Notes under the pieces: generated by a model
What the model was told of the DNA's origin: nothing
Database searches by the model: none
Seen by the model: only the letters and a program-made list of their open reading frames with translations
Made by a program: the position numbers and the translations under genes
DNA from: Halobacteriales archaeon SW_7_65_23
GTDB taxonomy: Archaea > Halobacteriota > Halobacteria > Halobacteriales > Haloarculaceae
Length of the DNA stretch: 52,540 nucleotides
Assembly (NCBI GenBank): GCA_003022725.1
Contig: PXSQ01000092.1
Coordinates: 1-52,540 of the forward strand
Direction of reading: 5' to 3'
Part shown: one piece after another, positions 44,103 to 52,192 of the stretch
Numbering within the stretch: position 1 is the stretch's first letter
Layout: every line of letters starts with the position of its first letter

Positions 44103-45956
44103 TTACTCCGATACGTCGACGCCGGTGATCTCGAAGCGCGCGCCGCCCGCCTCACTCTCGGTGACCGCGATCGACCAGTCGTGGGCCTCGACGATTTCTT
44201 TGACGATGGGGAGGCCGAACCCGGTGCCGTCCTCGCTGGTCGTGTACCCGGCGTCGAACACCTCCTCGCGCTCGTCGTCGGGGATCCCCGGACCGTCGTC
44301 TTCGACGTAGAACCCGTCCTCCAGGTCGCCGACCGTGATCGTCACGTCGGAACCGCCGTGTTCCACGGCGTCCTGACGAGCCTGCGAGTCAGGGCTCGTT
44401 GAGCCGTGCTCAACGGCGTTGCGAAACAGATTCTCGAACAGCTGCTTGACGCGCTCGGGATCGCCGTTGATCGTCGCGTTGCCGGATCGTCCGAGCGTCG
44501 CCTCGCCAGTGGCGACCATCCCCCAGCAGCCCGCAACGAGTTCGGACAGCGCGAGCGGTTCGGTCTCGGTGACCATCTCGCCCTGGCGGGCGAGTTCGAG
44601 CGTCTCCCCGATCAGGACCTCCATGCGTTCGAGCGCCTCCCCGACGGTGTCGGCGTGTTCGCTATCACACTCGCGCTCGAGGAGGTCGAGGTGGCCCTTG
44701 GCGACGTTCAGCGGGTTCCGGAGGTCGTGGCTGACGATGCTGGCGAACTCCGCCAGGCGCTCATTCTGGCGGCGGCGCTCGCGCTCATTCTGGCGGCGCT
44801 CGGTGACGTCGTGGTACACCTGGACCGATCCCCTGAACGACTCCTCGTAAGGTAACAGCGACGTGTAGGCCTGGATGAAGCGCGTCTCGCCGTCCGAGCG
44901 CGTTATTTCCGTCTCGATGACGTCTACGTCCTTGTCGTATTTCGAGGAGAGTAGCTCCCGGAGGACCTGTTTGTACTCCATGATGAGCGACTCGTTGACG
45001 ACGCCTTTCTCGACGAGCAGCAGGAACGGCTCGTCCACCAGATCGTCGGCGTCGTAGCCGATGATGTCCGCGGCCTGCTCGTTGGCGTTGATGATCGTCC
45101 CCTGTTCGTCGACGACGATGAGGCCGAGCGGCATCGTCTCGACGATCGTCTCGTACCGTTGGAGCTCCTGCTCGCGTTTCTTGCGCTCGGTGATATCCGT
45201 GTAGACGGCGAACCCGTCGATCTCGTCGGCAACCGACACCGCGATGGTACGCAGGTTGAAGATCCGCCTCTCCTCGGCCGCGAGCCGCTGGACCTCCCTG
45301 TCGACCAGCTCCCCGTCGTCGATCCGCCGGTCGATATTCTCCGACTCGTCGCGATGCTCCTCCGGGACGATCGTGTCGTTGACCCGCTCGCCGACCACCC
45401 GTTCCCCGTCGTACCCGAACGTCTCCTCGAAGGCGTTGTTCACGAACCGGAACACCGCCTCGTCGTCGCCGTCGAACCCGTAGGCGATCGTCGGCTCGGG
45501 GAAGTTTTCGAACAGCTCTGAGAACCGCTTGCGCTCGCGGTCGATCAGCGACTGGTAGAGGTGCTCGGTGTCGGTCCGGGAGCCGACCAGTTCCCGCTTC
45601 AGGCGCCGGGCCAGCGCCGTGTACGCGCCGGCGCCCTTCCGGAGGTAGTCGGTGGCGCCCCGGTCGAACGCCTCGCTGGCGACCGCTTCCGATCCTGCTG
45701 CGGTGAACAGGACGAACGGGACGGAGCAGCGCTGCTGTGTGAGCCTGTCGAGGAGGTCGAGCCCGTTACCGTCGGGCAGTTCGACCTCCGAAACGACGCA
45801 GTCAGGTGGGTCGTCGGCCACGCGGTCGAGCGCATCCGCGAGGGTCCGCTCGCTGACGATCTCGAACCGGTCGTCTACCGACTCAAGGGCTGCCGCCGCC
45901 CGCTCCCGGGCTTCCTCGTCGCTGTCGACGTGGAGCACCCGGACGCCACGCTCCAT
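44103..45956 (-). CDS. sensor histidine kinase with atypical receiver (Glu57), two PAS domains
   Basis: A 617-residue kinase from ATG 45956 (TATA ATAAAA at 45981-45986 on the complementary strand, about 27 bases upstream). Residues 4-120 have the receiver fold, but the phospho-acceptor position is Glu57 (CVVSEVELPDG) where haloarchaeal relatives have Asp. PAS domains follow at about 140-265 and 275-395, then HisKA (SIVSHDLRNPLNVAKGHLDL) and HATPase_c (LFENLFRNAVEHG, DDGPGIPDDE). Right after the N box the protein has an insert STSPDSQARQDAVEHGGS that repeats the AVEHG motif. The kinase core looks active, while the receiver cannot be phosphorylated in the normal way and may be locked in an active-like state. 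Soluble; signal unknown. Confidence 0.87.
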   Translation of the reverse strand: MERGVRVLHVDSDEEARERAAAALESVDDRFEIVSERTLADALDRVADDPPDCVVSEVELPDGNGLDLLDRLTQQRCSVPFVLFTAAGSEAVASEAFDRGATDYLRKGAGAYTALARRLKRELVGSRTDTEHLYQSLIDRERKRFSELFENFPEPTIAYGFDGDDEAVFRFVNNAFEETFGYDGERVVGERVNDTIVPEEHRDESENIDRRIDDGELVDREVQRLAAEERRIFNLRTIAVSVADEIDGFAVYTDITERKKREQELQRYETIVETMPLGLIVVDEQGTIINANEQAADIIGYDADDLVDEPFLLLVEKGVVNESLIMEYKQVLRELLSSKYDKDVDVIETEITRSDGETRFIQAYTSLLPYEESFRGSVQVYHDVTERRQNERERRRQNERLAEFASIVSHDLRNPLNVAKGHLDLLERECDSEHADTVGEALERMEVLIGETLELARQGEMVTETEPLALSELVAGCWGMVATGEATLGRSGNATINGDPERVKQLFENLFRNAVEHGSTSPDSQARQDAVEHGGSDVTITVGDLEDGFYVEDDGPGIPDDEREEVFDAGYTTSEDGTGFGLPIVKEIVEAHDWSIAVTESEAGGARFEITGVDVSE

Positions 45957-46069
45957 TGGGTGACAAAGGGGCACTCCCGGATAAAACAATTTCGCCGCAG
46001 TTGTCCGATTTGAATCCCGATATCTGTCAGTAGTGGTGACACGACGTTCCCAGACGTTTTACTCCGTCA

Positions 46070-47344
46070 TCACGTTCCGTGCTGCCAGCTGTCCATGTAC
46101 TCCGCCTGCGTCTCGGTGAGATCGTCGAACTCGACGCCTTCCGCGGCGAGCTTGATCTCGGCCACCTCGCGGTCGAGCTCGTCGGGGAGGTCGTGGACGC
46201 CCGGCTCGTAGGCCTCGCCGTTCTCGACGAGCTCGCGGGCACCGACCGCCTGGACGCCGAAGCTCTGGTCCATCACCTCGACGGGGTGGCCCATCGAGAT
46301 GGGGCTGGCGAGGTTGACCAGCCGGCCCTGGGCGAGCACGTTCAGCCGCCGGCCGTCGGCCAGCTCGTAGGCCTGGACGCCGTCGCGGGTCTCGTAGGTG
46401 TCGACTGCGAGGTCGGAGAGCGCGTCGAGGTCGATCTCGACGTCGAAGTGGCCGGCGTTGGCCAGCAGCACGCCGTCGTCCATCGCCTCGAAATGCTCCC
46501 CGCGGATCACGTCGCGGTTGCCGGTGGTCGTGATGAACACGTTCCCCTCCGCCGCGGCCTCGGCCATCGGTTTGACGTCGTACCCTTCCATGTGGGCTTC
46601 CAGCGCCCGGCGGGGCTCGACCTCGGTGACGACCACGTCTCCGTTCTGCCCGCTGGCCTTCCGGGCGACGCCCTTCCCGCAGTGGCCGAAGCCGGCGACG
46701 ACGACCGTCTTGCCGGCCCACGAGAGGTTCGTCGTCATTGCGATGTTCGAAAGCGAGGACTCGCCGGTGCCGTGGATGTTGTCGAACAGCCGCTTCATCG
46801 GCGTGTCGTTGACCGCGAACATCGGATATTCGAGGGCGCCGTCAGCGTCCATCGCCCGGAGGCGGTGGACGCCGGTCGTCGTCTCCTCGCAGCCCCCGAT
46901 GATGCCGTCGATCAGTTCGGGGTAGTCCTCGTGGATCGCGAACACGAGGTCGCCGCCGTCGTCGATGGTGATCGTCGGCTCGTGGGCGATGACCGCCTCG
47001 ATCGCCTCGTAGTACTCGTCGTCGTCGACGCCCCGCCTCGCGTAGGAGGTCACGCCGTCAATGGCGTCGAGTGCGACGCTGACGTCGTCGTGGGTCGACA
47101 GCGGGTTGCAGCCGGTGATCGCGACCTCCGCGCCGCCGATGGCCAGCAGTTCGGTGAGGATCGCCGTCTTTGCCTCGACGTGCATCGCCATCCCGATCCG
47201 CTCGCCCGCGAACGGCTGCTCGGCCGCAAAGTCCTCGCGCAGCGCCGCCATGATCGGCATGTGTTGGCGCGCCCACTCCAGCTTGCGTTGCCCGCTGTCG
47301 AGCAGCTCCCCGCTCCCGAGTTGGTCGGTGATTGGTTCCGTCAT
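46070..47344 (-). CDS. ahcY: adenosylhomocysteinase (SAH hydrolase)
   Basis: A 424-residue NAD-dependent enzyme that splits S-adenosylhomocysteine into adenosine and homocysteine, keeping methylation going. Motifs: MAMHVEAKTAILTELLAIGG, GCNPLSTHDDV, the catalytic segment MFAVNDTPMKRLFDNIHGTG, the NAD loop VVAGFGHCGKGVARKASGQN, and ISMGHPVEVMDQSF near the end. ATG 47344 begins MTEPITDQLGSGELLDSGQR, the normal archaeal start; the same frame stays open upstream to 48235 but that part is antisense to the next gene and is not protein-like. The MTA/SAH deaminase at 50828 acts on the same substrate. Confidence 0.96.
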   Translation of the reverse strand: MTEPITDQLGSGELLDSGQRKLEWARQHMPIMAALREDFAAEQPFAGERIGMAMHVEAKTAILTELLAIGGAEVAITGCNPLSTHDDVSVALDAIDGVTSYARRGVDDDEYYEAIEAVIAHEPTITIDDGGDLVFAIHEDYPELIDGIIGGCEETTTGVHRLRAMDADGALEYPMFAVNDTPMKRLFDNIHGTGESSLSNIAMTTNLSWAGKTVVVAGFGHCGKGVARKASGQNGDVVVTEVEPRRALEAHMEGYDVKPMAEAAAEGNVFITTTGNRDVIRGEHFEAMDDGVLLANAGHFDVEIDLDALSDLAVDTYETRDGVQAYELADGRRLNVLAQGRLVNLASPISMGHPVEVMDQSFGVQAVGARELVENGEAYEPGVHDLPDELDREVAEIKLAAEGVEFDDLTETQAEYMDSWQHGT

Positions 47345-47458
47345 GCCCCTACGAAAGACGAGTATCCGGAAAACAGTACCGAACTGGTACGGAGCTCCGT
47401 CCGGAACGAACCGGTTGCCGCACGGTGAAATTATCTCGGATGACAGGTCAGCTGTCCT

Positions 47459-47477
47459 ACTGTATCGCGCTGCTGGG
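47459..47477 (+). promoter_or_regulatory. shared 19-base promoter motif, copy 1
   Basis: ACTGTATCGCGCTGCTGGG ends 35 bases before ATG 47513. The promoter of the SdpI-like gene has the same sequence with two changes (50089-50107), ending 34 bases before its ATG. The motif sits just upstream of a possible TATA (AATATTTG). Confidence 0.5.
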
Positions 47478-47512
47478 TCAATATTTGTAGCTCCAGCCGG
47501 AACGCTCCACGC

Positions 47513-49030
47513 ATGAACGCCCCGTGGTCCATACGCACGAAGACAGGCACGGCTGCGAGCAACGAGAACGTCGGCAGACGTCGGTTTCTCAGTGTGACGG
47601 GGTCTGTCGTCGCCCTGCTGCTCGCCGGGTGTTCCGGCGACGGCGACGGGGGCGACGGCTCGCCAACCCCGACGCCTGATCCCGGCGGGAGTTCGACGGA
47701 ACCAGAGTCGTCGACCCCGACCGAGACGTCGACACCGGAGTCGACCCCGACCGAGGCTGATCCCGACGGGTCCGATCCGGCCGCGTTCGAGCGCCAGGCC
47801 AGGGAGTTCGTGGAACTGCTGGTCGACGGCTCGTTCGAGGCCGCTCACGACCGGTTCACGGAGTCCGCAGCGGCGGAGCTCTCGGCCACACAGCTGGAGC
47901 AGGCCTGGGACCAGGTAACCCGCAACACCGGTTCGTTCGTCTCGATCGACGCCGTCGAGTACCAGGGTGAGACTGACGGCCGGGCAACGGTGACCGTCGA
48001 CACTGTGTTCAGCGAGGTCCGGAACACGTTCACCGTCTATCTGACCGCGGACGGCGTCGAGGGGTTCCGGCTGACCGACCAGGGCGAGTTCGCCTGGGAC
48101 CCGCCAGCGTACGCCGACGAGTCGGCGTTCGAGGAGAGGACAGTGACACTCGACGCGACGGAGTCGTGTGACCTCGGCGGCACGCTCTCGGTTCCGACGG
48201 GGAACGACTCGGTGCCCGGCGTCGTGGTCGTCCACGGGAGCGGTCCGGTCGACCGCGACGCGACGTTCGGGCCGAACAAGCCGTACAAGGAGCTCGCGTG
48301 GGGGCTAGCGAGCCGTGGCATCGCGGTGCTGCGTTACGACAAGCGAACACAGGCCTGCGACGTCAACCTCGCGGACGCGACGATCGACGACGTCACCACC
48401 GACGACGCGCTGACCGCAATCCAGCGGCTCCGGGACCACGACCGCGTGGCCGCCGATGCGGTGTTCGTGGTCGGACACAGCCTGGGCGGCGCACTGGCCC
48501 CGCGGATCGCGACCCGGGACGCCGACCTCGCCGGCGCGGTGCTGCTGGCGCCCGGTCCAGCCCGGCCGATGGCGGAGACGGTGCTCGACCAGCAGCGCCA
48601 CCTCCTGAACCAGCAGGACCTGACCGACGAAGAGCGCGAGGAGGCCATGGCGGAGGTCCGGGAGACCGCCGAGCAGATCCGCACGCTCGACATCGGGGAC
48701 GACGAGGTCCTGCTCGGCCTCGGCGGCCGGGAGTACTTCCGGACGCTCGCCGAGTACGACGGGCCGGCGACGGCCGCGGCGCTGGAGATTCCGCTGTTTC
48801 TCGGCCAGGGTGGCCGCGACTACCAGGTGACCGTCGAGGCAGACTTTTCGCGCTGGGAGAATGCGCTTTCGGAGGCCTCCGACGTCCAGTTCACGGTGTA
48901 CGACGACCTCAACCACCTGTTCCAGCGGGGCGAGGGGGCCTCGACCGGGTCGGAGTACTACGAGCGCGACGCGGTGCTCGATCGGCGCGTCGTCGAGGAC
49001 GTCGCCGCCTTCGTCGACCGGCACGCCTGA
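47513..49030 (+). CDS. secreted lipoprotein alpha/beta hydrolase with N-terminal DUF3887-like domain
   Basis: A 505-residue exported enzyme. It has a Tat signal (NVGRRRFLSVTGSVVALLLA) with lipobox LLAGC, then a Thr/Pro/Ser-rich linker (TPTPDPGGSSTEPESSTPTE). Residues about 95-190 resemble DUF3887 (ELLVDGSFEAAHDRFTESAA). The hydrolase domain has the oxyanion region VVVHGSGPVDRDATFGPNKP, nucleophile Ser in VVGHSLGGALAP, and the late His in DLNHLFQRGEGA; the Asp is probably in LGQGGRDYQV. This resembles bacterial secreted proteins of the YqkD/esterase-like group; substrate unknown. A 19-base promoter motif is shared with the SdpI-like gene. Confidence 0.85.
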   Translation: MNAPWSIRTKTGTAASNENVGRRRFLSVTGSVVALLLAGCSGDGDGGDGSPTPTPDPGGSSTEPESSTPTETSTPESTPTEADPDGSDPAAFERQAREFVELLVDGSFEAAHDRFTESAAAELSATQLEQAWDQVTRNTGSFVSIDAVEYQGETDGRATVTVDTVFSEVRNTFTVYLTADGVEGFRLTDQGEFAWDPPAYADESAFEERTVTLDATESCDLGGTLSVPTGNDSVPGVVVVHGSGPVDRDATFGPNKPYKELAWGLASRGIAVLRYDKRTQACDVNLADATIDDVTTDDALTAIQRLRDHDRVAADAVFVVGHSLGGALAPRIATRDADLAGAVLLAPGPARPMAETVLDQQRHLLNQQDLTDEEREEAMAEVRETAEQIRTLDIGDDEVLLGLGGREYFRTLAEYDGPATAAALEIPLFLGQGGRDYQVTVEADFSRWENALSEASDVQFTVYDDLNHLFQRGEGASTGSEYYERDAVLDRRVVEDVAAFVDRHA

Positions 49031-49060
49031 TCGGGGTGTCGGCGGGTGAGAGACTGGGTC

Positions 49061-49128
49061 GCTGCCGGTCAGCTCAATCGACACTGGTTCGCTCGCTGCC
49101 GGTTAGCTCAATCGACACTGGTTCGCTC
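49061..49128. repeat. 34-bp tandem duplication at the end of the regulator gene
   Basis: Two 34-base units, 49061-49094 and 49095-49128, differ at one base (GCTGCCGGTC vs GCTGCCGGTT). The stop codon of the regulator (49108-49110) and its last six codons lie in the right-hand unit; the left-hand unit is a copy beyond the stop. It therefore does not alter the protein, but shows a recent local duplication. Confidence 0.85.
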
Positions 49129-50019
49129 GCTATCGAGCAGCTGCGTGTGTTCGTCGACGGTCAGCGTTAGGCGTTCGCCGTCCCGTTCGACGGACAGGGA
49201 GAGCCGGAGCGGGTCCCTAGAGACGACAGTCGGCTCGGCGACCGGCAGCTCCAGTGCCCAGAACGGCGTCCCGGTGATGTCGACGCCGTGGTCGTGGTAG
49301 AATGCGACGACGGCCGGCTCCCTGAGGAGGTACATCCCGACCGGGGAGGCAGAAACCATCCCGCAGCCCTCGCATGTCGCGACGACGATGTGGCTCGCCT
49401 GCGGCTCGTCCAGCTCCTCGTGGGTGCGCTCGACGTCGTCGAAACAGGCCGGACAGACGCCCTCCCGGACCAGTTCGAGGTGGTGCTGGGTCCGGCGCGT
49501 CTGGAGGCTGATCGCCTCTTCCAGCTCGCGCCCGGTGACGGCGTTCGGGGGGAGCCCGTCGCGCGGGTACTTGTGGTCGTTCTCGCACTCCACCGCGAGC
49601 AGCCCGTCCTCGTATCTCGCGGTGAGTTCGGTGCCACAGAGACGACAGGTCGCGTCGAGCGGCTCCGGGCCGCGCGTCGTGTCGGCCCCGACGCCGGCCC
49701 GGAGGGTTCCGACCAACGACAGGCCTGCGTACGTCAGCGCGTACCCGCCGTCCGTCTGCCTGACGTACTCCGGCTGGAGCTTGTCCAGGTGGTAGTTGAA
49801 GTTCCCCGAGTCGTCGATGCCTGCTACCTCCTGCAGGTCGGTAAAGGCCATCGCCGGCTCCCGCGGGTGCTCCGCCTGGTGGGTGGCGAGTGTGCCGAGA
49901 ATCGACGCCCGCGTCTCCTCGGTGACGAGGTCGAACGGGGCAGTCTCGAACGCCTCGCTGGGCACCGCCTCGTCGTCCCGGACCCCATCGCCCGACTCGT
50001 GACGATCAGCGTCGTCCAT
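49108..50019 (-). CDS. winged-helix regulator with zinc-binding C-terminal domain
   Basis: A 303-residue cytoplasmic protein. Residues 28-105 form an ArsR-like winged helix (FDLVTEETRASILGTLATHQ, then DSGNFNYHLDKLQPEYVRQT), of the type haloarchaeal DUF7347 shows. The remainder holds three Cys pairs: CRLCGTEL (about 124-131), CPACFDD (about 193) and CEGCGMV (about 223), likely zinc-binding, then beta strands (ELPVAEPTVVSRDPLRLSLS). Regulators of this type often control membrane or stress functions. It is divergent from the SdpI-like gene; the region between contains palindromic GATAC/GTATC sites. In Bacillus SdpR, an ArsR-family repressor, sits beside SdpI, so an analogous pairing is a reasonable inference, not shown. 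Confidence 0.8.
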   Translation of the reverse strand: MDDADRHESGDGVRDDEAVPSEAFETAPFDLVTEETRASILGTLATHQAEHPREPAMAFTDLQEVAGIDDSGNFNYHLDKLQPEYVRQTDGGYALTYAGLSLVGTLRAGVGADTTRGPEPLDATCRLCGTELTARYEDGLLAVECENDHKYPRDGLPPNAVTGRELEEAISLQTRRTQHHLELVREGVCPACFDDVERTHEELDEPQASHIVVATCEGCGMVSASPVGMYLLREPAVVAFYHDHGVDITGTPFWALELPVAEPTVVSRDPLRLSLSVERDGERLTLTVDEHTQLLDSERTSVD

Positions 50020-50074
50020 GGTGGGCAGTCAGTCGCGTCGATAAAGCCCGTTTCGACTGTTTGCCCCACCATTC

Positions 50075-50107
50075 GTATCAACTCTGATACAGTATCGCGC
50101 TGCAGGG
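50075..50107 (+). promoter_or_regulatory. divergent control region with GTATC half-sites and shared motif, copy 2
   Basis: GTATC-AACTCT-GATAC (50075-50090) is an inverted repeat, and GATAC-A-GTATC (50086-50096) is a second, overlapping palindrome. ACAGTATCGCGCTGCAGGG (50089-50107) matches the site at 47459-47477 at 17 of 19 bases. It lies between the regulator start (50019) and SdpI start (50142), so autoregulation and control of both sides is possible. Confidence 0.5.
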
Positions 50108-50141
50108 AGCAGTTTTGTGCGGCGGGCGAGAACTGTCAGAT

Positions 50142-50783
50142 ATGGTCCTGATACGCGATCTGGCGATGGCCGGGATCGTCGCGCTGATCGCGCTGGCAGG
50201 CGCCGTCTCCGCACCCCGGCTGCCCGCAGAGCTGGCGATCCACTTCGACGCTGCCGGTGAGCCGGACAACTACGCGGGCAAGGAGGTCGTGCTGGCCGGG
50301 AGCGTGCTGTTCGCGGCGGGGTTCGCGGCGCTGTTCGCCGTCCTCCCGCGCATTGATCCGCTGGGTGAAAACTTCGCGGAGTTCCAGACGGCCTACGACG
50401 GGTTCGCCGTCGGAACGCTCGCGTTTCTCGCCTACATTCACGGGCTGGTGCTCGCGTACAACCTCGGGTTCGAGTTCGCGATGCTCCAGGCCACCGCACC
50501 GGCCATCGCGGCCCTCTACCTGCTGCTCGCGGTCCTCCTGCAGCGCGCCGAGCAGAACTGGTTCGTCGGGATCCGGACGCCGTGGACGCTCAGCGACAAG
50601 CGCGTCTGGGACCGGACGCACGAACGCACTGCTCCGCTGTTCGCCGTCGCCGCGCTGTGCGCACTGGCGGCTGCGGTCGTCCCCGAGTACGCCCTCGTCC
50701 TGCTGGTGGGGCCGGTGACGGCGATCGCGCTCGCCTCCACAGTGTACTCGTTCGTCCTCTACCGGCGACTCGACCACGCCTGA
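50142..50783 (+). CDS. SdpI/DUF1648-like integral membrane protein
   Basis: A 213-residue protein with about six transmembrane helices. Residues 1-60 match DUF1648: a hydrophobic helix (MAGIVALIALAGAVSAPRLP) followed by the signature AIHFDAAGEPDNYAGK. The C-terminal half matches SdpI: NWFVGIRTPWTLSDKRVWDR, with the conserved G-R-T-P-W. In Bacillus, SdpI gives immunity to a killing peptide and controls its repressor SdpR. Here a regulator gene is divergent and close. ATG 50142 (MVLIRDL) is preferred over the frame opening at 50115. No toxin-like gene is evident in the window. Confidence 0.85.
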   Translation: MVLIRDLAMAGIVALIALAGAVSAPRLPAELAIHFDAAGEPDNYAGKEVVLAGSVLFAAGFAALFAVLPRIDPLGENFAEFQTAYDGFAVGTLAFLAYIHGLVLAYNLGFEFAMLQATAPAIAALYLLLAVLLQRAEQNWFVGIRTPWTLSDKRVWDRTHERTAPLFAVAALCALAAAVVPEYALVLLVGPVTAIALASTVYSFVLYRRLDHA

Positions 50784-50827
50784 GACCACAGCAGACCCGC
50801 GAGCAGTAGATGAGACGCTCGACGCGA

Positions 50828-52129
50828 TCAGACGCCCGCCCGCTCGAACAGCGCCTCGGCGCGCTCCTCGGCCTCCCGCTTGGCTTGCTCCTCGTCGATA
50901 GTCAGCAGTTCGCGGTCGGCCATGAGGACAGTCCCGTCGCAGACGGTGTGGCGGACGTCGCTGCCCCGCGCGGCGTACGCGAGGTGGCTCACGAGGTCGT
51001 GTTCTGGCGTCAGGTGCAGCGCGTCGGTGTCCACCACGGCCAGGTCGGCGTTGGCGCCCTCGGTGATCCGGCCGCTGTCGAAGCCAAGCGCCGCGGCGCT
51101 GCCCTGCGTGGCCATCTCGATCACCGTCGGCGCTGCGACCGCGCTGGCGTCGTCTGCGGCGAGTTTGCCGAGCATCGCGGCGTCGCGCATCTCGTCGAAC
51201 ATGTCGAGGTCGTTGTTCGAGCCGGCGCCGTCGGTGCCGATGCCGACGGTCACGCCGGCGTCGAGCATGGCCTGGACTGGCGCCATCCCGCTGGCGAGTT
51301 TCATGTTCGAGGCCGGGCAGTGGGCGACCGCGGTCCCGCGCTCGGCCAGCAGGTCGATCTCCGCGGCGTCGACGTGGACGCCGTGGGCGACGAACGTGTC
51401 CTCGGCGAGCAGGTCCAGGTCGTCCGCGTACGCGAGCGGGCGCTGGCCGTGCTCCGCGACGATGGGCTCGACCTCCTGTTCGGTCTCGTTGGCGTGGAAG
51501 TGGATCGGCAGGCCGGCCTCGCGTGCACGCGGGACGTACTCCTCGAAGAACGACTGGTCGACGGTCGTCAGGCTGTGCGGCATGAATATCGTCCGGATGC
51601 GGCCCTCGGCGGCGCCGTTGTACTCCTCGGCGAACGCCAGCCCCTCCTCGAAGTCCGCGTGCGCCTGCTCGTCGTCCTTCCCGGCGGTGATACAGCCACG
51701 GCCCAGGGCGCCGCGCACGCCGGCCTCGGCGACGATCTCCGCGACCTCCTCCATGAAGAAGTACATGTCGCCGAACGCCGTCGTCCCGGACTTGATCATC
51801 TCCGCGACGCCCAGGCGCGCGCCCGCGACGACGTCCCCGGCCTGCAGCTCGGCCTCGACGGGCCAGATATCCTCCTGGAGCCACGCGTCCAGCGGCTTGT
51901 CGTCGGCGTTGCCCCGGAACAGCGTCATCGCGACGTGGCAGTGGGCGTTGACCAGCCCGGGGATGACCAGCCCGCCCCCGGCGTCGAGGTGTTCGTCGCC
52001 GTCGGGTACTTCGTCGGGATCGCCGACAGCCTCGATGGTGCCGCTCTCCTGGTCGATGAGAACGTCTGCGCGCTCGACGGTCATGTCGGGGCGCAGGACG
52101 CGCCCGCCGACGACTGCGAGTGTGCTCAT
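50828..52129 (-). CDS. 5'-methylthioadenosine/S-adenosylhomocysteine deaminase-like amidohydrolase
   Basis: A 433-residue metal-dependent deaminase. The N-terminal beta domain is followed by GLVNAHCHVAMTLFRGNADD (HxH zinc ligands), IHFHANETEQEVEPIV (third His and Glu), VDAAEIDLLAERGTAVAHCP and the catalytic Asp in VGIGTDGAGSNNDLDMFDEM. This set and length match the MTA/SAH/5'-deoxyadenosine deaminase (MtaD/DadD) group, which makes inosyl products from adenosyl by-products of SAM use. The start ATG 52129 (MSTLAVVGGRVL) is family-like. The partner enzyme AhcY, acting on the same SAH, is 3.5 kb away. Exact substrate preference is not certain. Confidence 0.88.
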   Translation of the reverse strand: MSTLAVVGGRVLRPDMTVERADVLIDQESGTIEAVGDPDEVPDGDEHLDAGGGLVIPGLVNAHCHVAMTLFRGNADDKPLDAWLQEDIWPVEAELQAGDVVAGARLGVAEMIKSGTTAFGDMYFFMEEVAEIVAEAGVRGALGRGCITAGKDDEQAHADFEEGLAFAEEYNGAAEGRIRTIFMPHSLTTVDQSFFEEYVPRAREAGLPIHFHANETEQEVEPIVAEHGQRPLAYADDLDLLAEDTFVAHGVHVDAAEIDLLAERGTAVAHCPASNMKLASGMAPVQAMLDAGVTVGIGTDGAGSNNDLDMFDEMRDAAMLGKLAADDASAVAAPTVIEMATQGSAAALGFDSGRITEGANADLAVVDTDALHLTPEHDLVSHLAYAARGSDVRHTVCDGTVLMADRELLTIDEEQAKREAEERAEALFERAGV

Positions 52130-52192
52130 ACCAGTAGCCGCGTTCGGGCGCGGCCTTAATCTTGCCATCGACGCCCTGTTCGCGGCCGTAGA

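Noticed and set aside
47345-48235. N-terminal extension of AhcY by about 297 residues
   Set aside because: The extension is antisense to the secreted hydrolase, has arginine/glycine-rich composition unlike the genome's proteins, and AhcY's family start is at 47344.
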